Shown here piece after piece: positions 26,679-35,433 of a stretch of 64,000 nt of DNA (the first letter of the stretch is position 1; the number at the start of each line of letters is the position of its first letter). The notes below the pieces were generated by a model, which made no database searches, was not told the DNA's origin, and saw only the letters and a list, made by a program, of their open reading frames with translations. The stretch comes from Acidovorax radicis (lineage in GTDB: Bacteria > Pseudomonadota > Gammaproteobacteria > Burkholderiales > Burkholderiaceae_C). Location of the stretch: NCBI RefSeq assembly GCF_020510705.1, contig NZ_CP075184.1, positions 1,302,001 to 1,366,000 of the forward strand, in the 5' to 3' direction. The translations under genes were made by a program, and so were the position numbers.

Positions 26679-27167
26679 GTGAATATCAAGAGTCAAAAAG
26701 ACTTTTTTGCCGGCCTCATGTTCATGGGGATCGGAGTGGCGTTTGCGTGGGGTGCCACCACGTACAACGTCGGTAATGGAGCCCGCATGGGCCCCGGCTA
26801 CTTTCCACTGCTGCTGGGTATCTTGCTTGCCGTCATCGGCAGCGTGATCACCTTCAAGGCCACCACGGTGGAAACACAGGACGGCGACAAGATTGGGGCA
26901 TGGGCATGGAAGCCTTTGTTCTTCATCCTGGCTGCCAACTTTGTGTTCGGTATCCTGCTCGGCGGTCTGCCCAGTGTGGGCGTTCCCGCCATGGGTCTGA
27001 TTGTTGCCATCTACGCATTGACCTTCATTTCCAGCCTGGCTGGCAACGAGTTCAACGCCAAGGCCGTGTTTGTGCTGGCCACTGTGCTGGCGGCAGGCAG
27101 CTATGTGGCATTTGTTTGGGCGCTCAAGCTGCAGTTTCCTGTGTGGCCGAGTTTCATCACAGGTTAA
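26679..27167 (+). CDS. tctB: Tripartite tricarboxylate transporter TctB-family small permease
   Basis: A 162-aa membrane protein with four predicted TM helices (FFAGLMFMGIGVAFAWGA; YFPLLLGILLAVIGSVI; LFFILAANFVFGILLGGL; AKAVFVLATVLAAGSYVAFV). The motif GPGYFPLLLG is typical of TctB. It forms the small membrane subunit with TctA, encoded 15 bp downstream. The start is GTG (26679), supported by AAGGAG 7 nt upstream; a longer in-frame opening lacks such a signal. No TctC periplasmic receptor gene lies next to the pair. Confidence 0.88.
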   Translation: MNIKSQKDFFAGLMFMGIGVAFAWGATTYNVGNGARMGPGYFPLLLGILLAVIGSVITFKATTVETQDGDKIGAWAWKPLFFILAANFVFGILLGGLPSVGVPAMGLIVAIYALTFISSLAGNEFNAKAVFVLATVLAAGSYVAFVWALKLQFPVWPSFITG

Positions 27168-27182
27168 GCAGGAGCACCCATC

Positions 27183-28694
27183 ATGGAACTTTTTGAACAT
27201 CTCTCGCTTGGTTTTGGCGTGGCCTTCACGTTTCAAAACCTGGTCTACTGCTTTGTAGGTTGTTTGCTAGGCACGCTCATTGGCGTGCTCCCCGGTATTG
27301 GCCCGGTGGCCACTATCGCCATGCTGCTGCCCGCCACCTACGCGCTGCCCCCCGTGGCTGCGCTGATCATGTTGGCCGGTATTTATTACGGCGCACAATA
27401 CGGTGGTTCAACCACGGCCATTCTGGTCAACCTGCCCGGTGAGTCCTCCTCCGTGGTGACGGTGATCGATGGCTACCAGATGGCCCGAAAAGGGCGTGCG
27501 GGCCCTGCGCTCGCTGCGGCTGGCCTGGGTTCGTTCTTCGCCGGTTGTGTGGGTACGCTGATCCTGGCGGCTTTCGCGCCCCCGTTGACTGAAGTGGCTT
27601 TCAAGTTCGGCCCTGCCGAGTATTTCTCGCTGATGACGCTGGGTTTGATTGGCGCTGTGGTGCTGGCGTCGGGTTCGCTGCTCAAGGCTGTGGCCATGAT
27701 CGTGCTGGGTCTGCTGATGGGCCTGGTGGGCACCGACGTGAACTCGGGTGTGGCGCGCTTTAGCTTCGACATCCCTGAGCTGACCGACGGCATTGGTTTT
27801 GTGACCATCGCCATGGGTGTGTTCGGCTACGGTGAAATCATTGCCAACCTGTCGCGTCCCGATGATGACCGTGAAGTGTTCACTGCCAAGGTTCAGGGCC
27901 TGTTCCCTACCAAGGAAGACTTCAAGCGCATGATCCCCGCTGTGCTGCGTGGCACGGCGCTGGGTTGCGCGTTGGGTATCTTGCCCGGCGGTGGCGCTCT
28001 GCTGTCCGCATTTGCGGCCTACACCATTGAAAAGAAGACCAAGCTGCACCCTGGAGAAGTGCCTTTCGGTCAAGGCAACATTCGCGGCGTTGCGGCCCCC
28101 GAGTCGGCCAATAACGCGGGTTCACAAACCTCGTTCATTCCGTTGCTCACACTGGGTATTCCTCCCAACGCCGTGATGGCGCTGATGGTGGGTGCCATGA
28201 CGATCCACAACATCCAGCCTGGCCCGCAGGTAATGACCAGCAACCCTGAGCTGTTCTGGGGGCTGATCGCGTCGATGTGGATCGGCAACGCCATGCTGGT
28301 CATCCTGAACCTGCCGCTCATTGGCATCTGGATCAAATTGCTGACCGTGCCTTACCGCTGGTTGTACCCATCCATCGTGCTGTTCTGTGCGGTGGGCGTG
28401 TATTCCACCAACAACAACACCTTCGATATCTGGATGGTGGGCATTTTTGGCTTGGTGGGCTACATCTTCCACAAGCTGGGCACCGAACCAGCACCATTGC
28501 TGCTCGGCTTCATCCTGGGCCCGATGATGGAAGAGAATCTGCGCCGTGCGCTGCTGCTGTCGCGCGGTGACTGGAGCGTGTTTGTCACGCGTCCGTTGTC
28601 GGCGGGCCTGCTGGCCGCTGCGGCCCTCCTGCTCATCATCGTGCTGCTGCCTTCGGTGAAGAACAAGCGCGAAGAAGCCTTCGTAGAGGATTGA
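27183..28694 (+). CDS. tctA: Tripartite tricarboxylate transporter TctA-family large permease
   Basis: A 503-aa polytopic protein, the main translocation subunit of a TTT-family solute importer driven by an ion gradient. It has the conserved opening LLGTLIGVLPGIGPVATIAML, then YYGAQYGGSTTAILVNLPGE, and the second-half signature LGILPGGGALLSAFAAY followed by GVAAPESANNAGSQTSFIPL. Ten or more hydrophobic segments are visible. It works with TctB (upstream) and a separately encoded receptor that is not in this window, so the substrate (a tricarboxylate or other carboxylate) cannot be named. A strong terminator follows 28 bp behind the stop. Confidence 0.93.
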   Translation: MELFEHLSLGFGVAFTFQNLVYCFVGCLLGTLIGVLPGIGPVATIAMLLPATYALPPVAALIMLAGIYYGAQYGGSTTAILVNLPGESSSVVTVIDGYQMARKGRAGPALAAAGLGSFFAGCVGTLILAAFAPPLTEVAFKFGPAEYFSLMTLGLIGAVVLASGSLLKAVAMIVLGLLMGLVGTDVNSGVARFSFDIPELTDGIGFVTIAMGVFGYGEIIANLSRPDDDREVFTAKVQGLFPTKEDFKRMIPAVLRGTALGCALGILPGGGALLSAFAAYTIEKKTKLHPGEVPFGQGNIRGVAAPESANNAGSQTSFIPLLTLGIPPNAVMALMVGAMTIHNIQPGPQVMTSNPELFWGLIASMWIGNAMLVILNLPLIGIWIKLLTVPYRWLYPSIVLFCAVGVYSTNNNTFDIWMVGIFGLVGYIFHKLGTEPAPLLLGFILGPMMEENLRRALLLSRGDWSVFVTRPLSAGLLAAAALLLIIVLLPSVKNKREEAFVED

Positions 28695-28722
28695 CCGCGT
28701 TCAGCCCGGTTTCCTCCCACCA

Positions 28723-28752
28723 CAACGGCACCTTCGGGTGCCGTTGTTTTTT
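28723..28752 (+). terminator. Rho-independent terminator of tctB-tctA
   Basis: A perfect 10-bp stem CAACGGCACC / GGTGCCGTTG with a TTCG tetraloop, followed by six T. It is the clearest intrinsic terminator in the window. Confidence 0.92.
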
Positions 28753-28811
28753 GGGTGCCCGGGTGGCGTGGTGTCATGGGCGCCGATAGACAATGGCCGA
28801 CAGAGGTCCTT

Positions 28812-30110
28812 ATGTCCACTCCTGTCCGCCCCACGCAGCACCCCCAACGGGCTGTGTTGCACAACGAGATCCATGCCCGCCCGCCCGAGGCGATGGAAGC
28901 CCCCTTGGCCATCGCCCATGTCGTGATGCTGGCCGATGCAGCGGGCCGCGAGGCCAGCCGCGCCCATGCGGCGGCGCTTTTGCGCGATCACCACATGGCG
29001 TTGCCCGACGCCGACACCAACCATCTGCGCATGGATCTGGGTGCGTTTCGCATGCGCTGGGAGTTGCACACCGAGTTTGTGTCGTGGACGTTCATGGTGT
29101 CTGTGCCGATGGACTCTTTTGGCGAGCGCGAACCCGTGAGTGCAGCGGATATGGTCCCCCGCGAGTGGTTGGCGGCGCTGCCCGGCCAATGCCTGTGCAG
29201 CCTGAATCTGTGGGTGTTGCCCACGCACACGTTCGGCTCGGGCCCGCTGGTCAAGCAGGTGCTGCACGAAGACACGCTGGTGGCGTCCACGGTGGCGGAT
29301 GGGCACGGTGAGGTCTATACCGACTTCGCCATCCACGCCGATGGCTTTTCGCGCATGGTTTTGCTCGCCGGGGGCATGGCGCCGCGCCGCCTGGGCCGAC
29401 TGGTGCAGCGCCTGCTCGAGATCGAAACCTATCGCATGGCGGCCATGCTGGGCCTGCCGGCTGCTCGTGAAGCCGCCCATGTCCTGGCCTTTGCCGAACG
29501 CGAGCTTGCGGCGCTGGCCCAGGCGATCCGCACGGCCGATCGTGACGCAGAACCGGCCTTGCTCGATCGCCTGACCCGCCTGGCCGGGCAGGTGGAGAGC
29601 CAGCACGCGGCCACCCATTCGCGGTTTTCAGCCAGCAGTGCGTACTTTGAATTGCTGGACCGGCGCATCGGCGACATTGCCGAGTCGCGCCTGGCGGGCA
29701 TGCAGACGATCCGCGAGTTCATGGACCGGCGCCTTTCCCCCGCACGCAGCACCTGCGAATGGGCGGCTCGCCGCCAGGATGCGCTGTCGCAGCGTGTCTC
29801 GCGCATGAGCAACCTCTTGCGCACGCGGGTGGAGATCGAGCAGCAGCAAAGCAGCCAGGCGCTGCTGACCACGATGAACCACCGCCAGGACACACAGCTC
29901 AAGCTGCAATCAACGGTGGAGGGCCTGTCGGTGGCCGCCATCACCTACTACATCGTGGGGTTGGTGAGTTACCTGGCCAAGGGGGCGCAAAAGCTCGGCT
30001 GGCCGGTGTCCCCCGAGACCACGGCAGCCGTGGCGATCCCGGTGGTGGCGGTTGGCGTGTGGTGGTCGCTCAGGCGCCTGCACCACCGGGTCTTTCACAA
30101 AGGCAGTTGA
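28812..30110 (+). CDS. DUF3422-family protein, possible membrane-anchored
   Basis: A 432-aa protein of the DUF3422 family. It begins in the conserved way, RAVLHNEIHARPPEAMEAPL, followed by a segment with LRMDLGAFRMRWELHTEFVS. The middle is helical (coiled-coil-like, LLEIETYRMAAMLGLPAAR ... RMSNLLRTRVEIEQQQSSQ). Near the C-terminus are two hydrophobic stretches (TYYIVGLVSYLAKGAQKLGW; TAAVAIPVVAVGVWWSL), so it is probably attached to the inner membrane with a large cytoplasmic domain. ATG 28812 is chosen because the conserved region follows at once and GAGG lies upstream. Function is unknown for the family. Confidence 0.85.
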   Translation: MSTPVRPTQHPQRAVLHNEIHARPPEAMEAPLAIAHVVMLADAAGREASRAHAAALLRDHHMALPDADTNHLRMDLGAFRMRWELHTEFVSWTFMVSVPMDSFGEREPVSAADMVPREWLAALPGQCLCSLNLWVLPTHTFGSGPLVKQVLHEDTLVASTVADGHGEVYTDFAIHADGFSRMVLLAGGMAPRRLGRLVQRLLEIETYRMAAMLGLPAAREAAHVLAFAERELAALAQAIRTADRDAEPALLDRLTRLAGQVESQHAATHSRFSASSAYFELLDRRIGDIAESRLAGMQTIREFMDRRLSPARSTCEWAARRQDALSQRVSRMSNLLRTRVEIEQQQSSQALLTTMNHRQDTQLKLQSTVEGLSVAAITYYIVGLVSYLAKGAQKLGWPVSPETTAAVAIPVVAVGVWWSLRRLHHRVFHKGS

Positions 30111-30483
30111 TGCGATGCTCGCGGCGCCGTTGCGTGGCCCGCCGCATGGTCCGCGCGACCCGTGTGTGCTGCGGGTGCCCCTCTTGGTGCTCTCATGGTG
30201 CCGGCACGTTGCGTCGGCCGCCTGGTGAGTGCCCTTGCTAGCCGCTTGCCAGCCACTGCGGTGGGTCGTGTGGGCCGTTCCAGATGCGGTCCCACCTGAG
30301 CCTGGCCATCGCCTATCGCGGTGGCGCCCGCGCACAGGATCGATGGCGCCGACAGCAGCCATCGTGTCACACTGAACCTCTGCCCTGCCCACCCGGGCAT
30401 CACACGGGGCTGCCGCGATGTTTGTCGTTGGGGCCGTGCCAGCGCAGGGGCTGGCATCTTGCGTAGATAGTTTCCAGAAATAT
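30111..30483. other. Intergenic region without recognisable gene
   Basis: About 370 bp between the DUF3422 gene and the DMT exporter. I see no convincing reading frame, tRNA or terminator with a T-run. A/T-rich sequence just before the exporter start (ATAGTTTCCAGAAATATATG) may hold its promoter. Confidence 0.5.
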
Positions 30484-31422
30484 ATGAATAAAGTGCCTTC
30501 AGCCCAATCAGAGCAAGCGCGAGCAGCTAGAAAAAGAATAGCGACAGGTTTGGCGCTTGCGTTCATGGGCTCCATCGCGTTCAGCGGCAAGGCCATCATC
30601 GTCAAGCTCGCCTACCGCTACGGGGTGGATGCGGTCACGCTCATCATGTACCGCATGCTGTTTGCGCTTCCGATCTTCGCGGTGATGGCGTGGTGGGCAA
30701 GCCGGGGCAAACCGCCTCTCACGCGCAAGGACTGGCTGGGGGTGCTGGGGCTGGGGGTGACGGGTTACTACCTGGCCAGCTTTCTTGACTTTGCGGGCCT
30801 GGCCTATATCAGCGCCAGCCTGGAACGGCTGATCCTGTATCTCAACCCCACGCTGGTGGTGGCGTTGGGCTGGGTTTTATACCGGCGCGGTATCCGCTGG
30901 CCTCAGGCGGCGGGCATGCTGGTCAGTTATGCCGGCGTCTTGCTGGTGTTTGGCCATGAGGCCAACCTGCAGGGCAAGGATGCGGCCTGGGGCACCTTGC
31001 TGGTGTTTTTGAGCGCGGTCAGCTATGCCATCTATCTTGTTTACAGCGGCGAGATGGTCAAGCGGCTGGGCTCGTTGCGGCTTGTCGGCTTGGCCACCAC
31101 GGTGGCTTGTTTGTGTTGCATCGCGCAATTTGCAGTGCTCAGACCCTTGAGCGCCGCCGTGGTCGCGCCCGAGGTGATCTGGCTGTCGGTGCTCAACGCC
31201 ACCGTGTGCACGGCAGTGCCCGTGCTGATGGTGATGATGGCCATCGAGCGCATCGGGGCTGGCATGGCGGCGCAGACGGGCATGGTGGGGCCCTTGTCGA
31301 CCATTCTCATGGGCGTGTGGATTCTGGGTGAACCCTTCACGGCCTGGGTGGCTGCGGGCACGGTGCTGGTGATTGCGGGGATCTACATCTTCACCCGCAT
31401 GGCGCAGCGTCGCGCGCCGTGA
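30484..31422 (+). CDS. DMT-superfamily (EamA) transporter
   Basis: A 312-aa inner-membrane protein with about ten TM helices in two EamA repeats (first repeat: FMGSIAFSGKAIIVKLAYRY ... ASLERLILYLNPTLVVALG; second: TLLVFLSAVSYAIYLVYSG ... MVGPLSTILMGVWILGEPF). Members export metabolites or amino acids; the substrate is unknown. The ATG at 30484 is chosen because the segment up to the first TM is short and charged (MNKVPSAQSEQARAARKR). That charged segment is encoded by a degenerate copy of the dispersed palindromic repeat. An earlier in-frame ATG at 30418 has no added support. Confidence 0.85.
   Translation: MNKVPSAQSEQARAARKRIATGLALAFMGSIAFSGKAIIVKLAYRYGVDAVTLIMYRMLFALPIFAVMAWWASRGKPPLTRKDWLGVLGLGVTGYYLASFLDFAGLAYISASLERLILYLNPTLVVALGWVLYRRGIRWPQAAGMLVSYAGVLLVFGHEANLQGKDAAWGTLLVFLSAVSYAIYLVYSGEMVKRLGSLRLVGLATTVACLCCIAQFAVLRPLSAAVVAPEVIWLSVLNATVCTAVPVLMVMMAIERIGAGMAAQTGMVGPLSTILMGVWILGEPFTAWVAAGTVLVIAGIYIFTRMAQRRAP
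30491..30545 (+). repeat. Dispersed palindromic repeat, copy 6 (degenerate, inside coding sequence)
   Basis: AGTGCCTTCAGCCCAATC, AGAGCAAGCGCGAGCAGCTA, GAAAAAGAATAGC. It follows the family layout (GCCTTCAGC..., AAGCGC, AGCTA, A-rich tail with ATAGC). It encodes the N-terminal arm of the DMT exporter. Confidence 0.55.
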
Positions 31423-31511
31423 AATGAACGAAAACCCCTTGAATCGCCTTTGGCGCCTGGGCGAAGCCGGTGGTCACTAACCGCGCGGGCAGCGCGGCAC
31501 GGCCCGGCGGT

Positions 31512-32555
31512 TTACGACGATTTTTTTCTGGGAGGCGTCGACTTGCGCGCGGGTGCCGCAGGCTCTGCAGCTGCGGGTGGGCCTGATGCCGCAGGCGTGC
31601 CCTTGGGGAGCATGCGCTGGGCCAGCGTCACTGGTGCGGCCCCCGTGAATCCATCCAGATTTTTGCCCATGGCCAGCTCAAGCTGCTCGATGCGTGTCTG
31701 TGCAGGGGGGTGGGTGGCCAGGGACAGGGCAAACAGGGGGTTGTCAGGCGTGGCCGTGCGCAGTTGCTGCAGCACCGACACCAGGCCATAGGGGTCAAAG
31801 CCCGCCCGTGTGGCCAGCGCGACGCCCGTGCGGTCTGCCTCGAATTCGTCCGTTTGGTCCAGGCCACGCGCATAGAGATTGCGGCCGAGGGCCAGGAACT
31901 GCGAGGCCACCACGTTGCCCACGGTCGTGGTCTTGATCTGGGAGGCGAGCAGCTGGGTCAACATGCCCGACTGCGCTGTTTTGCGCAGGGCCAACAGATG
32001 GTGCTTGGCTGTGACGTGGGTGATCTCGTGGGCAAGAATGCCCGCCAGCTCGGCCTCGTCGGCGCAGCGGTCGATGAGCCCCTTGGTCACAAACACGTAA
32101 CCGCCGGGTGCTGCGAACGCGTTGTAGCCAGGGTCGTCCAGCACCACAAAGGTCCAGGGCAGGTTGGGGCGGGGCGATTGCAGGCTGATCCAGCGGCCCA
32201 GCTGGTTGACGTAGCGCTGCAGCGCCATGTCGGGGTGCAAGGGCTTGCTGCCCAGCAGCACGGCAGCCAGCTGGCGGCCGATGTCGATCTCACGGGGTTC
32301 GTCGATGCTCTCCACGGAGCGGGTGAGCATGCTGACGAGATCATCCCCTTGTGGGGCGGCCGTGTTGCCGCCGCCAGTGATGGCGCCCAGCAGGCCGCCG
32401 GCCGAGCTGCTGGCGTTGCCACTGCCGCCCAGGGCGTTCAGCAGGTTCATCACGCCCTGGCTTTGCCCTTGGATGGGCACAAGGGTCAGGGTCAGGGCTG
32501 TGCACGCCGTGGCAAGCAGGCGGCGGGTGGGAGGGTGGCGGAACGTCAGGCGCAT
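31512..32555 (-). CDS. Exported M48-family zinc metalloprotease
   Basis: A 347-aa periplasmic protease. A signal peptide (MRLTFRHPPTRRLLATACTA, ending near the GQSQG stretch) precedes an M48 domain: ILAHEITHVTAKHH (HExxH), the third ligand Glu in TDEFEADRTGVALATRAGF, and FVVLDDPGYNAFAAPGGYVF upstream. This resembles the BepA/YfgC and LoiP group that act on outer-membrane proteins. The C-terminus is Pro/Ala-rich and ends in a basic tail. It lies 15 bp behind the SH3-domain gene on the same strand, so the two are probably co-expressed. Confidence 0.9.
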   Translation of the reverse strand: MRLTFRHPPTRRLLATACTALTLTLVPIQGQSQGVMNLLNALGGSGNASSSAGGLLGAITGGGNTAAPQGDDLVSMLTRSVESIDEPREIDIGRQLAAVLLGSKPLHPDMALQRYVNQLGRWISLQSPRPNLPWTFVVLDDPGYNAFAAPGGYVFVTKGLIDRCADEAELAGILAHEITHVTAKHHLLALRKTAQSGMLTQLLASQIKTTTVGNVVASQFLALGRNLYARGLDQTDEFEADRTGVALATRAGFDPYGLVSVLQQLRTATPDNPLFALSLATHPPAQTRIEQLELAMGKNLDGFTGAAPVTLAQRMLPKGTPAASGPPAAAEPAAPARKSTPPRKKSS

Positions 32556-32570
32556 GGTGACTCTTCTTGC

Positions 32571-33197
32571 TCAGTTGGGGCCGAAGCTGCTGGGGTCATA
32601 CGGCGTGTTCATCGAGTTGGTGCCGCCCGAACCGCTGGTCGATGGTCGTGCAGGCTCGGCCAATGGCTGCACCGTGCGCGGCTGCAGCGCTGCATTGCTG
32701 GCGAACTGACGCGCCTGGTCGGCGTTGATGCGCAGCCCCTCGGCCTGGCTGACCGCTGCCGGATTGGGTTGTGCATTGGCGATGTCTTCTGCACCCAGGC
32801 CACGGATTCCGACGGTGGAGGTCGCGGTGGTGGAGGCACCACTGTTGCCGCCAAAGAGCCCGCCCAGGCTGCGCAGCCCGCTGGTGGCGGTGTTGTTGCT
32901 GGAGGACGCAGAGCCCGACTGAGGCCCCAGGTCGAACATGTGCACCCAGCCCGTGGCCCCCTGGGCGGTGTTCACTTTGGTCCAGGCGCCCTTGCGCTCG
33001 CTGGTGCGGGTGACCACGGTGTTCGCCTCCAGCGGGGCGACACTGGCGCCGCTCTCTGCGGGGGCATCGCGCAACTGGGTGGCGCGCTTGACCACGGCGG
33101 TCTCCTGTGCCTGGGCAAACCCGGCAAGACTGACCAACAGGGCGATGGCTGCGCCTGTCTGCCAGAGAGCGTGCGCTCCACGGTGTAGCCAATTCAT
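32571..33197 (-). CDS. Exported SH3-like domain protein
   Basis: A 208-aa secreted protein. A signal peptide (GAAIALLVSLAGFAQAQ) is followed by an SH3b-type segment (VVKRATQLRDAPAESGASVA ... ERKGAWTKVNTAQGATGWVH). The rest is low-complexity Ser/Gly/Thr-rich sequence and a region beginning GLGAEDIANAQPN. ATG 33197 follows GGGGAGTCGTACG, so it is preferred to the earlier in-frame start at 33251. It is directly upstream of the M48 protease gene. The SH3 domain may bind cell-wall material or the protease; this is inference. Confidence 0.82.
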   Translation of the reverse strand: MNWLHRGAHALWQTGAAIALLVSLAGFAQAQETAVVKRATQLRDAPAESGASVAPLEANTVVTRTSERKGAWTKVNTAQGATGWVHMFDLGPQSGSASSSNNTATSGLRSLGGLFGGNSGASTTATSTVGIRGLGAEDIANAQPNPAAVSQAEGLRINADQARQFASNAALQPRTVQPLAEPARPSTSGSGGTNSMNTPYDPSSFGPN

Positions 33198-33262
33198 CGT
33201 ACGACTCCCCCACTTATGATTTGTCAGGGCTGCAGCGTGCAGCGCATTCACTGGAGATTGTT

Positions 33263-34093
33263 ATGGATTTGGGTATCGCAGGCAAATGGGCGTTGGTGTG
33301 TGGCGCCAGCAAGGGATTGGGCTACGGTTGTGCGCTGGCATTGGTACGCGAGGGCGTTCATGTGGTCATCAATGCGCGCAATGCCGATGCCTTGAACGAG
33401 GCTGCTACTCGTTTGATAGCTGAAGGCGCAGACGGTGCAAGCGCTAGTGGCCAAAATGGCTTCAAACCGAAGGTGTTGGCCGTGGCCGCCGACATCACCA
33501 CCGCAGAAGGCCGCGCGGCGGTGTTCTCGGTGGCTGGTGGCCCAGGAAGGGATTTCGACATCGTGATCACGAATGCCGGCGGCCCGCCCACCGGCGATTT
33601 TCGAGATTGGGACCGTGATGCATGGATCAAGGCGGTGGATGCCAACATGCTCACTCCCATCGAACTCATCAAGGCCACGGTCGACGGCATGGCAGCACGC
33701 GGATTCGGGCGCATCGTCAACATCACCTCCAGCGCGGTGAAGGCCCCCATCGACATCCTGGGCCTGTCCAACGGTGCGCGCAGCGGCCTCACGGGTTTTG
33801 TGGCGGGGGTGTCGCGCAGCAAGATCGCAGCGCGCGGGGTCACCATCAACAACCTGCTGCCCGGAAAGTTCGACACTGATCGGCTTGCGGCCACGGTGAC
33901 GGCCGCCGCAGGCAAGGCCGGCAAAAGTGTGGACGACGTGCGCGCAGCCCAGCAGGCGCAGATTCCGGCCGGGCGATATGGCACGGCCCAGGAGTTTGGC
34001 GCCATCTGCGCCTTTTTGTGCAGTGCGCAGGCCGCTTACATGACGGGGCAGAACGTGTTGGCGGACGGCGGGGCCTACGCAGGCACTTTCTGA
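33263..34093 (+). CDS. SDR-family protein lacking the canonical YxxxK active site
   Basis: A 276-aa Rossmann-fold short-chain dehydrogenase. The nucleotide motif is CGASKGLGYG (residues 13-22), followed by ITNAGGPPTGDF (NAG motif) and IVNITSSAVKAPIDILGLSN. Where classical SDRs have Tyr-x-x-x-Lys, the alignment gives LSNGARSGLTG: the Tyr is replaced by Ser and the Lys by Arg. A group of ketoacyl-reductase-like SDRs with such a divergent tetrad is known, so this may be a family trait and not damage. Residues about 47-66 are encoded by a copy of the palindromic repeat. ATG 33263 follows CTGGAGATTGTT. Reaction unknown. Confidence 0.85.
   Translation: MDLGIAGKWALVCGASKGLGYGCALALVREGVHVVINARNADALNEAATRLIAEGADGASASGQNGFKPKVLAVAADITTAEGRAAVFSVAGGPGRDFDIVITNAGGPPTGDFRDWDRDAWIKAVDANMLTPIELIKATVDGMAARGFGRIVNITSSAVKAPIDILGLSNGARSGLTGFVAGVSRSKIAARGVTINNLLPGKFDTDRLAATVTAAAGKAGKSVDDVRAAQQAQIPAGRYGTAQEFGAICAFLCSAQAAYMTGQNVLADGGAYAGTF
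33404..33460 (-). repeat. Dispersed palindromic repeat, copy 7 (inside the SDR gene)
   Basis: Minus-strand reading: GCCATTTTGGCCACTAGCGC, TTGCACCGTCTGCGCC, TTCAGCTATCAAACGAGTAG. It lies in frame in a surface region between two Rossmann strands of the SDR. Confidence 0.7.
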
Positions 34094-34287
34094 TGCGGCA
34101 CTGGGCGCGGGGTGACGGCGAGTGGCTGTTTTCTTCGGGCTCGCCGCTTGTCTGGCGTGGCATTGGTGCTATGGTTATCGTACGGGTGCACCCATCTGCG
34201 GCGCCTGTAGAAATGCGCTGTCGTGTTTTGCCGACAGTTGCCCAGACGCTCAGAAAATGGGTGGAATACTGATCACCGTTGCTCACC

Positions 34288-35433
34288 ATGCCCACACCGT
34301 TGACCGCACCGATCTCCCGTCTTGGCGGCCTGGCTGGCGCCCGTCGCCATGCAGTGCTTCTCTGCGCGATGTGGTGGGCATCGGGCAGTTTGCAGGCTGC
34401 GGCCCCCACAGCTGCGACGACTGCGACCGCTGCTTTAGCGGCAGTGGCACCAGCGCCTTATCGCTTGCGCATCGTCGGGGGGTTGGGCCGGATCAGCCAA
34501 TACACGCGCCAGGAAGAGCCTTTCTGGAGCAAGGAGCTGCCCCGTTTGACGGGGGGGCGGTATTTGCCAGAGATCGTGCCATTTGACCGGGCGGGGGTGC
34601 CTGGCACTGAAATGCTGCGGCTCCTGCAACTCGGCGTGGTGCCTTTTGGCACCGCGCTGATGAGTTCCTTCACTGCGCAATACCCGGAATACACCGCGCC
34701 TGATCTGGCGGGCCTGAACCCCGACATCGCCACCCTCAAGACCACCCTGGCGGCATTTCGCCCGTATCTGGAAAAAGCGCTGCGTGAGCAGCACGGGGTA
34801 GAGGCCCTTGCCGTGTATGTGTATCCGGCGCAGGTGGTGTTCTGCAAAAAACCTTTGCGTTCGTTGGCGGATCTTGCGGGGCGCCGTGTCCGTGTTTCGT
34901 CGGCCACGCAGGCCGATTTTGTGGGCGCGTTGGGCGCCGTGCCGGTGTTGACCGGGTTCGCCCAGATCGTGCCGAGCCTGACGACCGGCAACACCGAATG
35001 TGCGATCACGGGCACCATGTCTGGCAACACCTTGGGCCTGCAAACGCTCACATCCCATTTGCACACCCTGCCTGTGACCTGGGGGCTTGCGGTGTTTGGC
35101 GCCAACCAGGCTGCCTGGGCGGCGTTGCCCGAGGAACTGCGTGTGCTGCTGCGCCGGGAGCTGCCCCGCCTCGAAGCCGCCATTTGGGCCGAGTCCGAAC
35201 GCGAGACCGCAGACGGCATTGCCTGCAACCGGGGGGCGCCCAGCTGTGTGGGTGGCGGCAAAGGGGCCATGGTGGTCGTGCCCTTGTCAGCCCAGGACGA
35301 CCGCAAGCGCCAGGAGATCCTGGCATCGACGGTATTGCCACGCTGGGTACAACGCTGTGGCGCGCGTTGCGCCAAGGTCTGGAACCAGACCATCGGCCCC
35401 ACGCGCGGCTTGATGGTTGACCCTGACAAATGA
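34288..35433 (+). CDS. TRAP-type substrate-binding protein (DctP family)
   Basis: A 381-aa exported binding protein. A signal-like hydrophobic stretch (HAVLLCAMWWASGSLQAAA) precedes a DctP-type domain with LPRLTGGRYLPEIVPFDRAG, LRSLADLAGRRVRVSSATQA and EDEL-type segments such as LPEELRVLLRRELPRLE. The pair FCKKPLRSLADLAGRRVR is the typical hinge of this family. No TRAP permease genes (DctQ/DctM) are adjacent. Instead its stop overlaps the start of the GGDEF-EAL gene (ATGA), so it is most likely a periplasmic sensor subunit for that protein. ATG 34288 is chosen over the TTG at 34279. Confidence 0.85.
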   Translation: MPTPLTAPISRLGGLAGARRHAVLLCAMWWASGSLQAAAPTAATTATAALAAVAPAPYRLRIVGGLGRISQYTRQEEPFWSKELPRLTGGRYLPEIVPFDRAGVPGTEMLRLLQLGVVPFGTALMSSFTAQYPEYTAPDLAGLNPDIATLKTTLAAFRPYLEKALREQHGVEALAVYVYPAQVVFCKKPLRSLADLAGRRVRVSSATQADFVGALGAVPVLTGFAQIVPSLTTGNTECAITGTMSGNTLGLQTLTSHLHTLPVTWGLAVFGANQAAWAALPEELRVLLRRELPRLEAAIWAESERETADGIACNRGAPSCVGGGKGAMVVVPLSAQDDRKRQEILASTVLPRWVQRCGARCAKVWNQTIGPTRGLMVDPDK

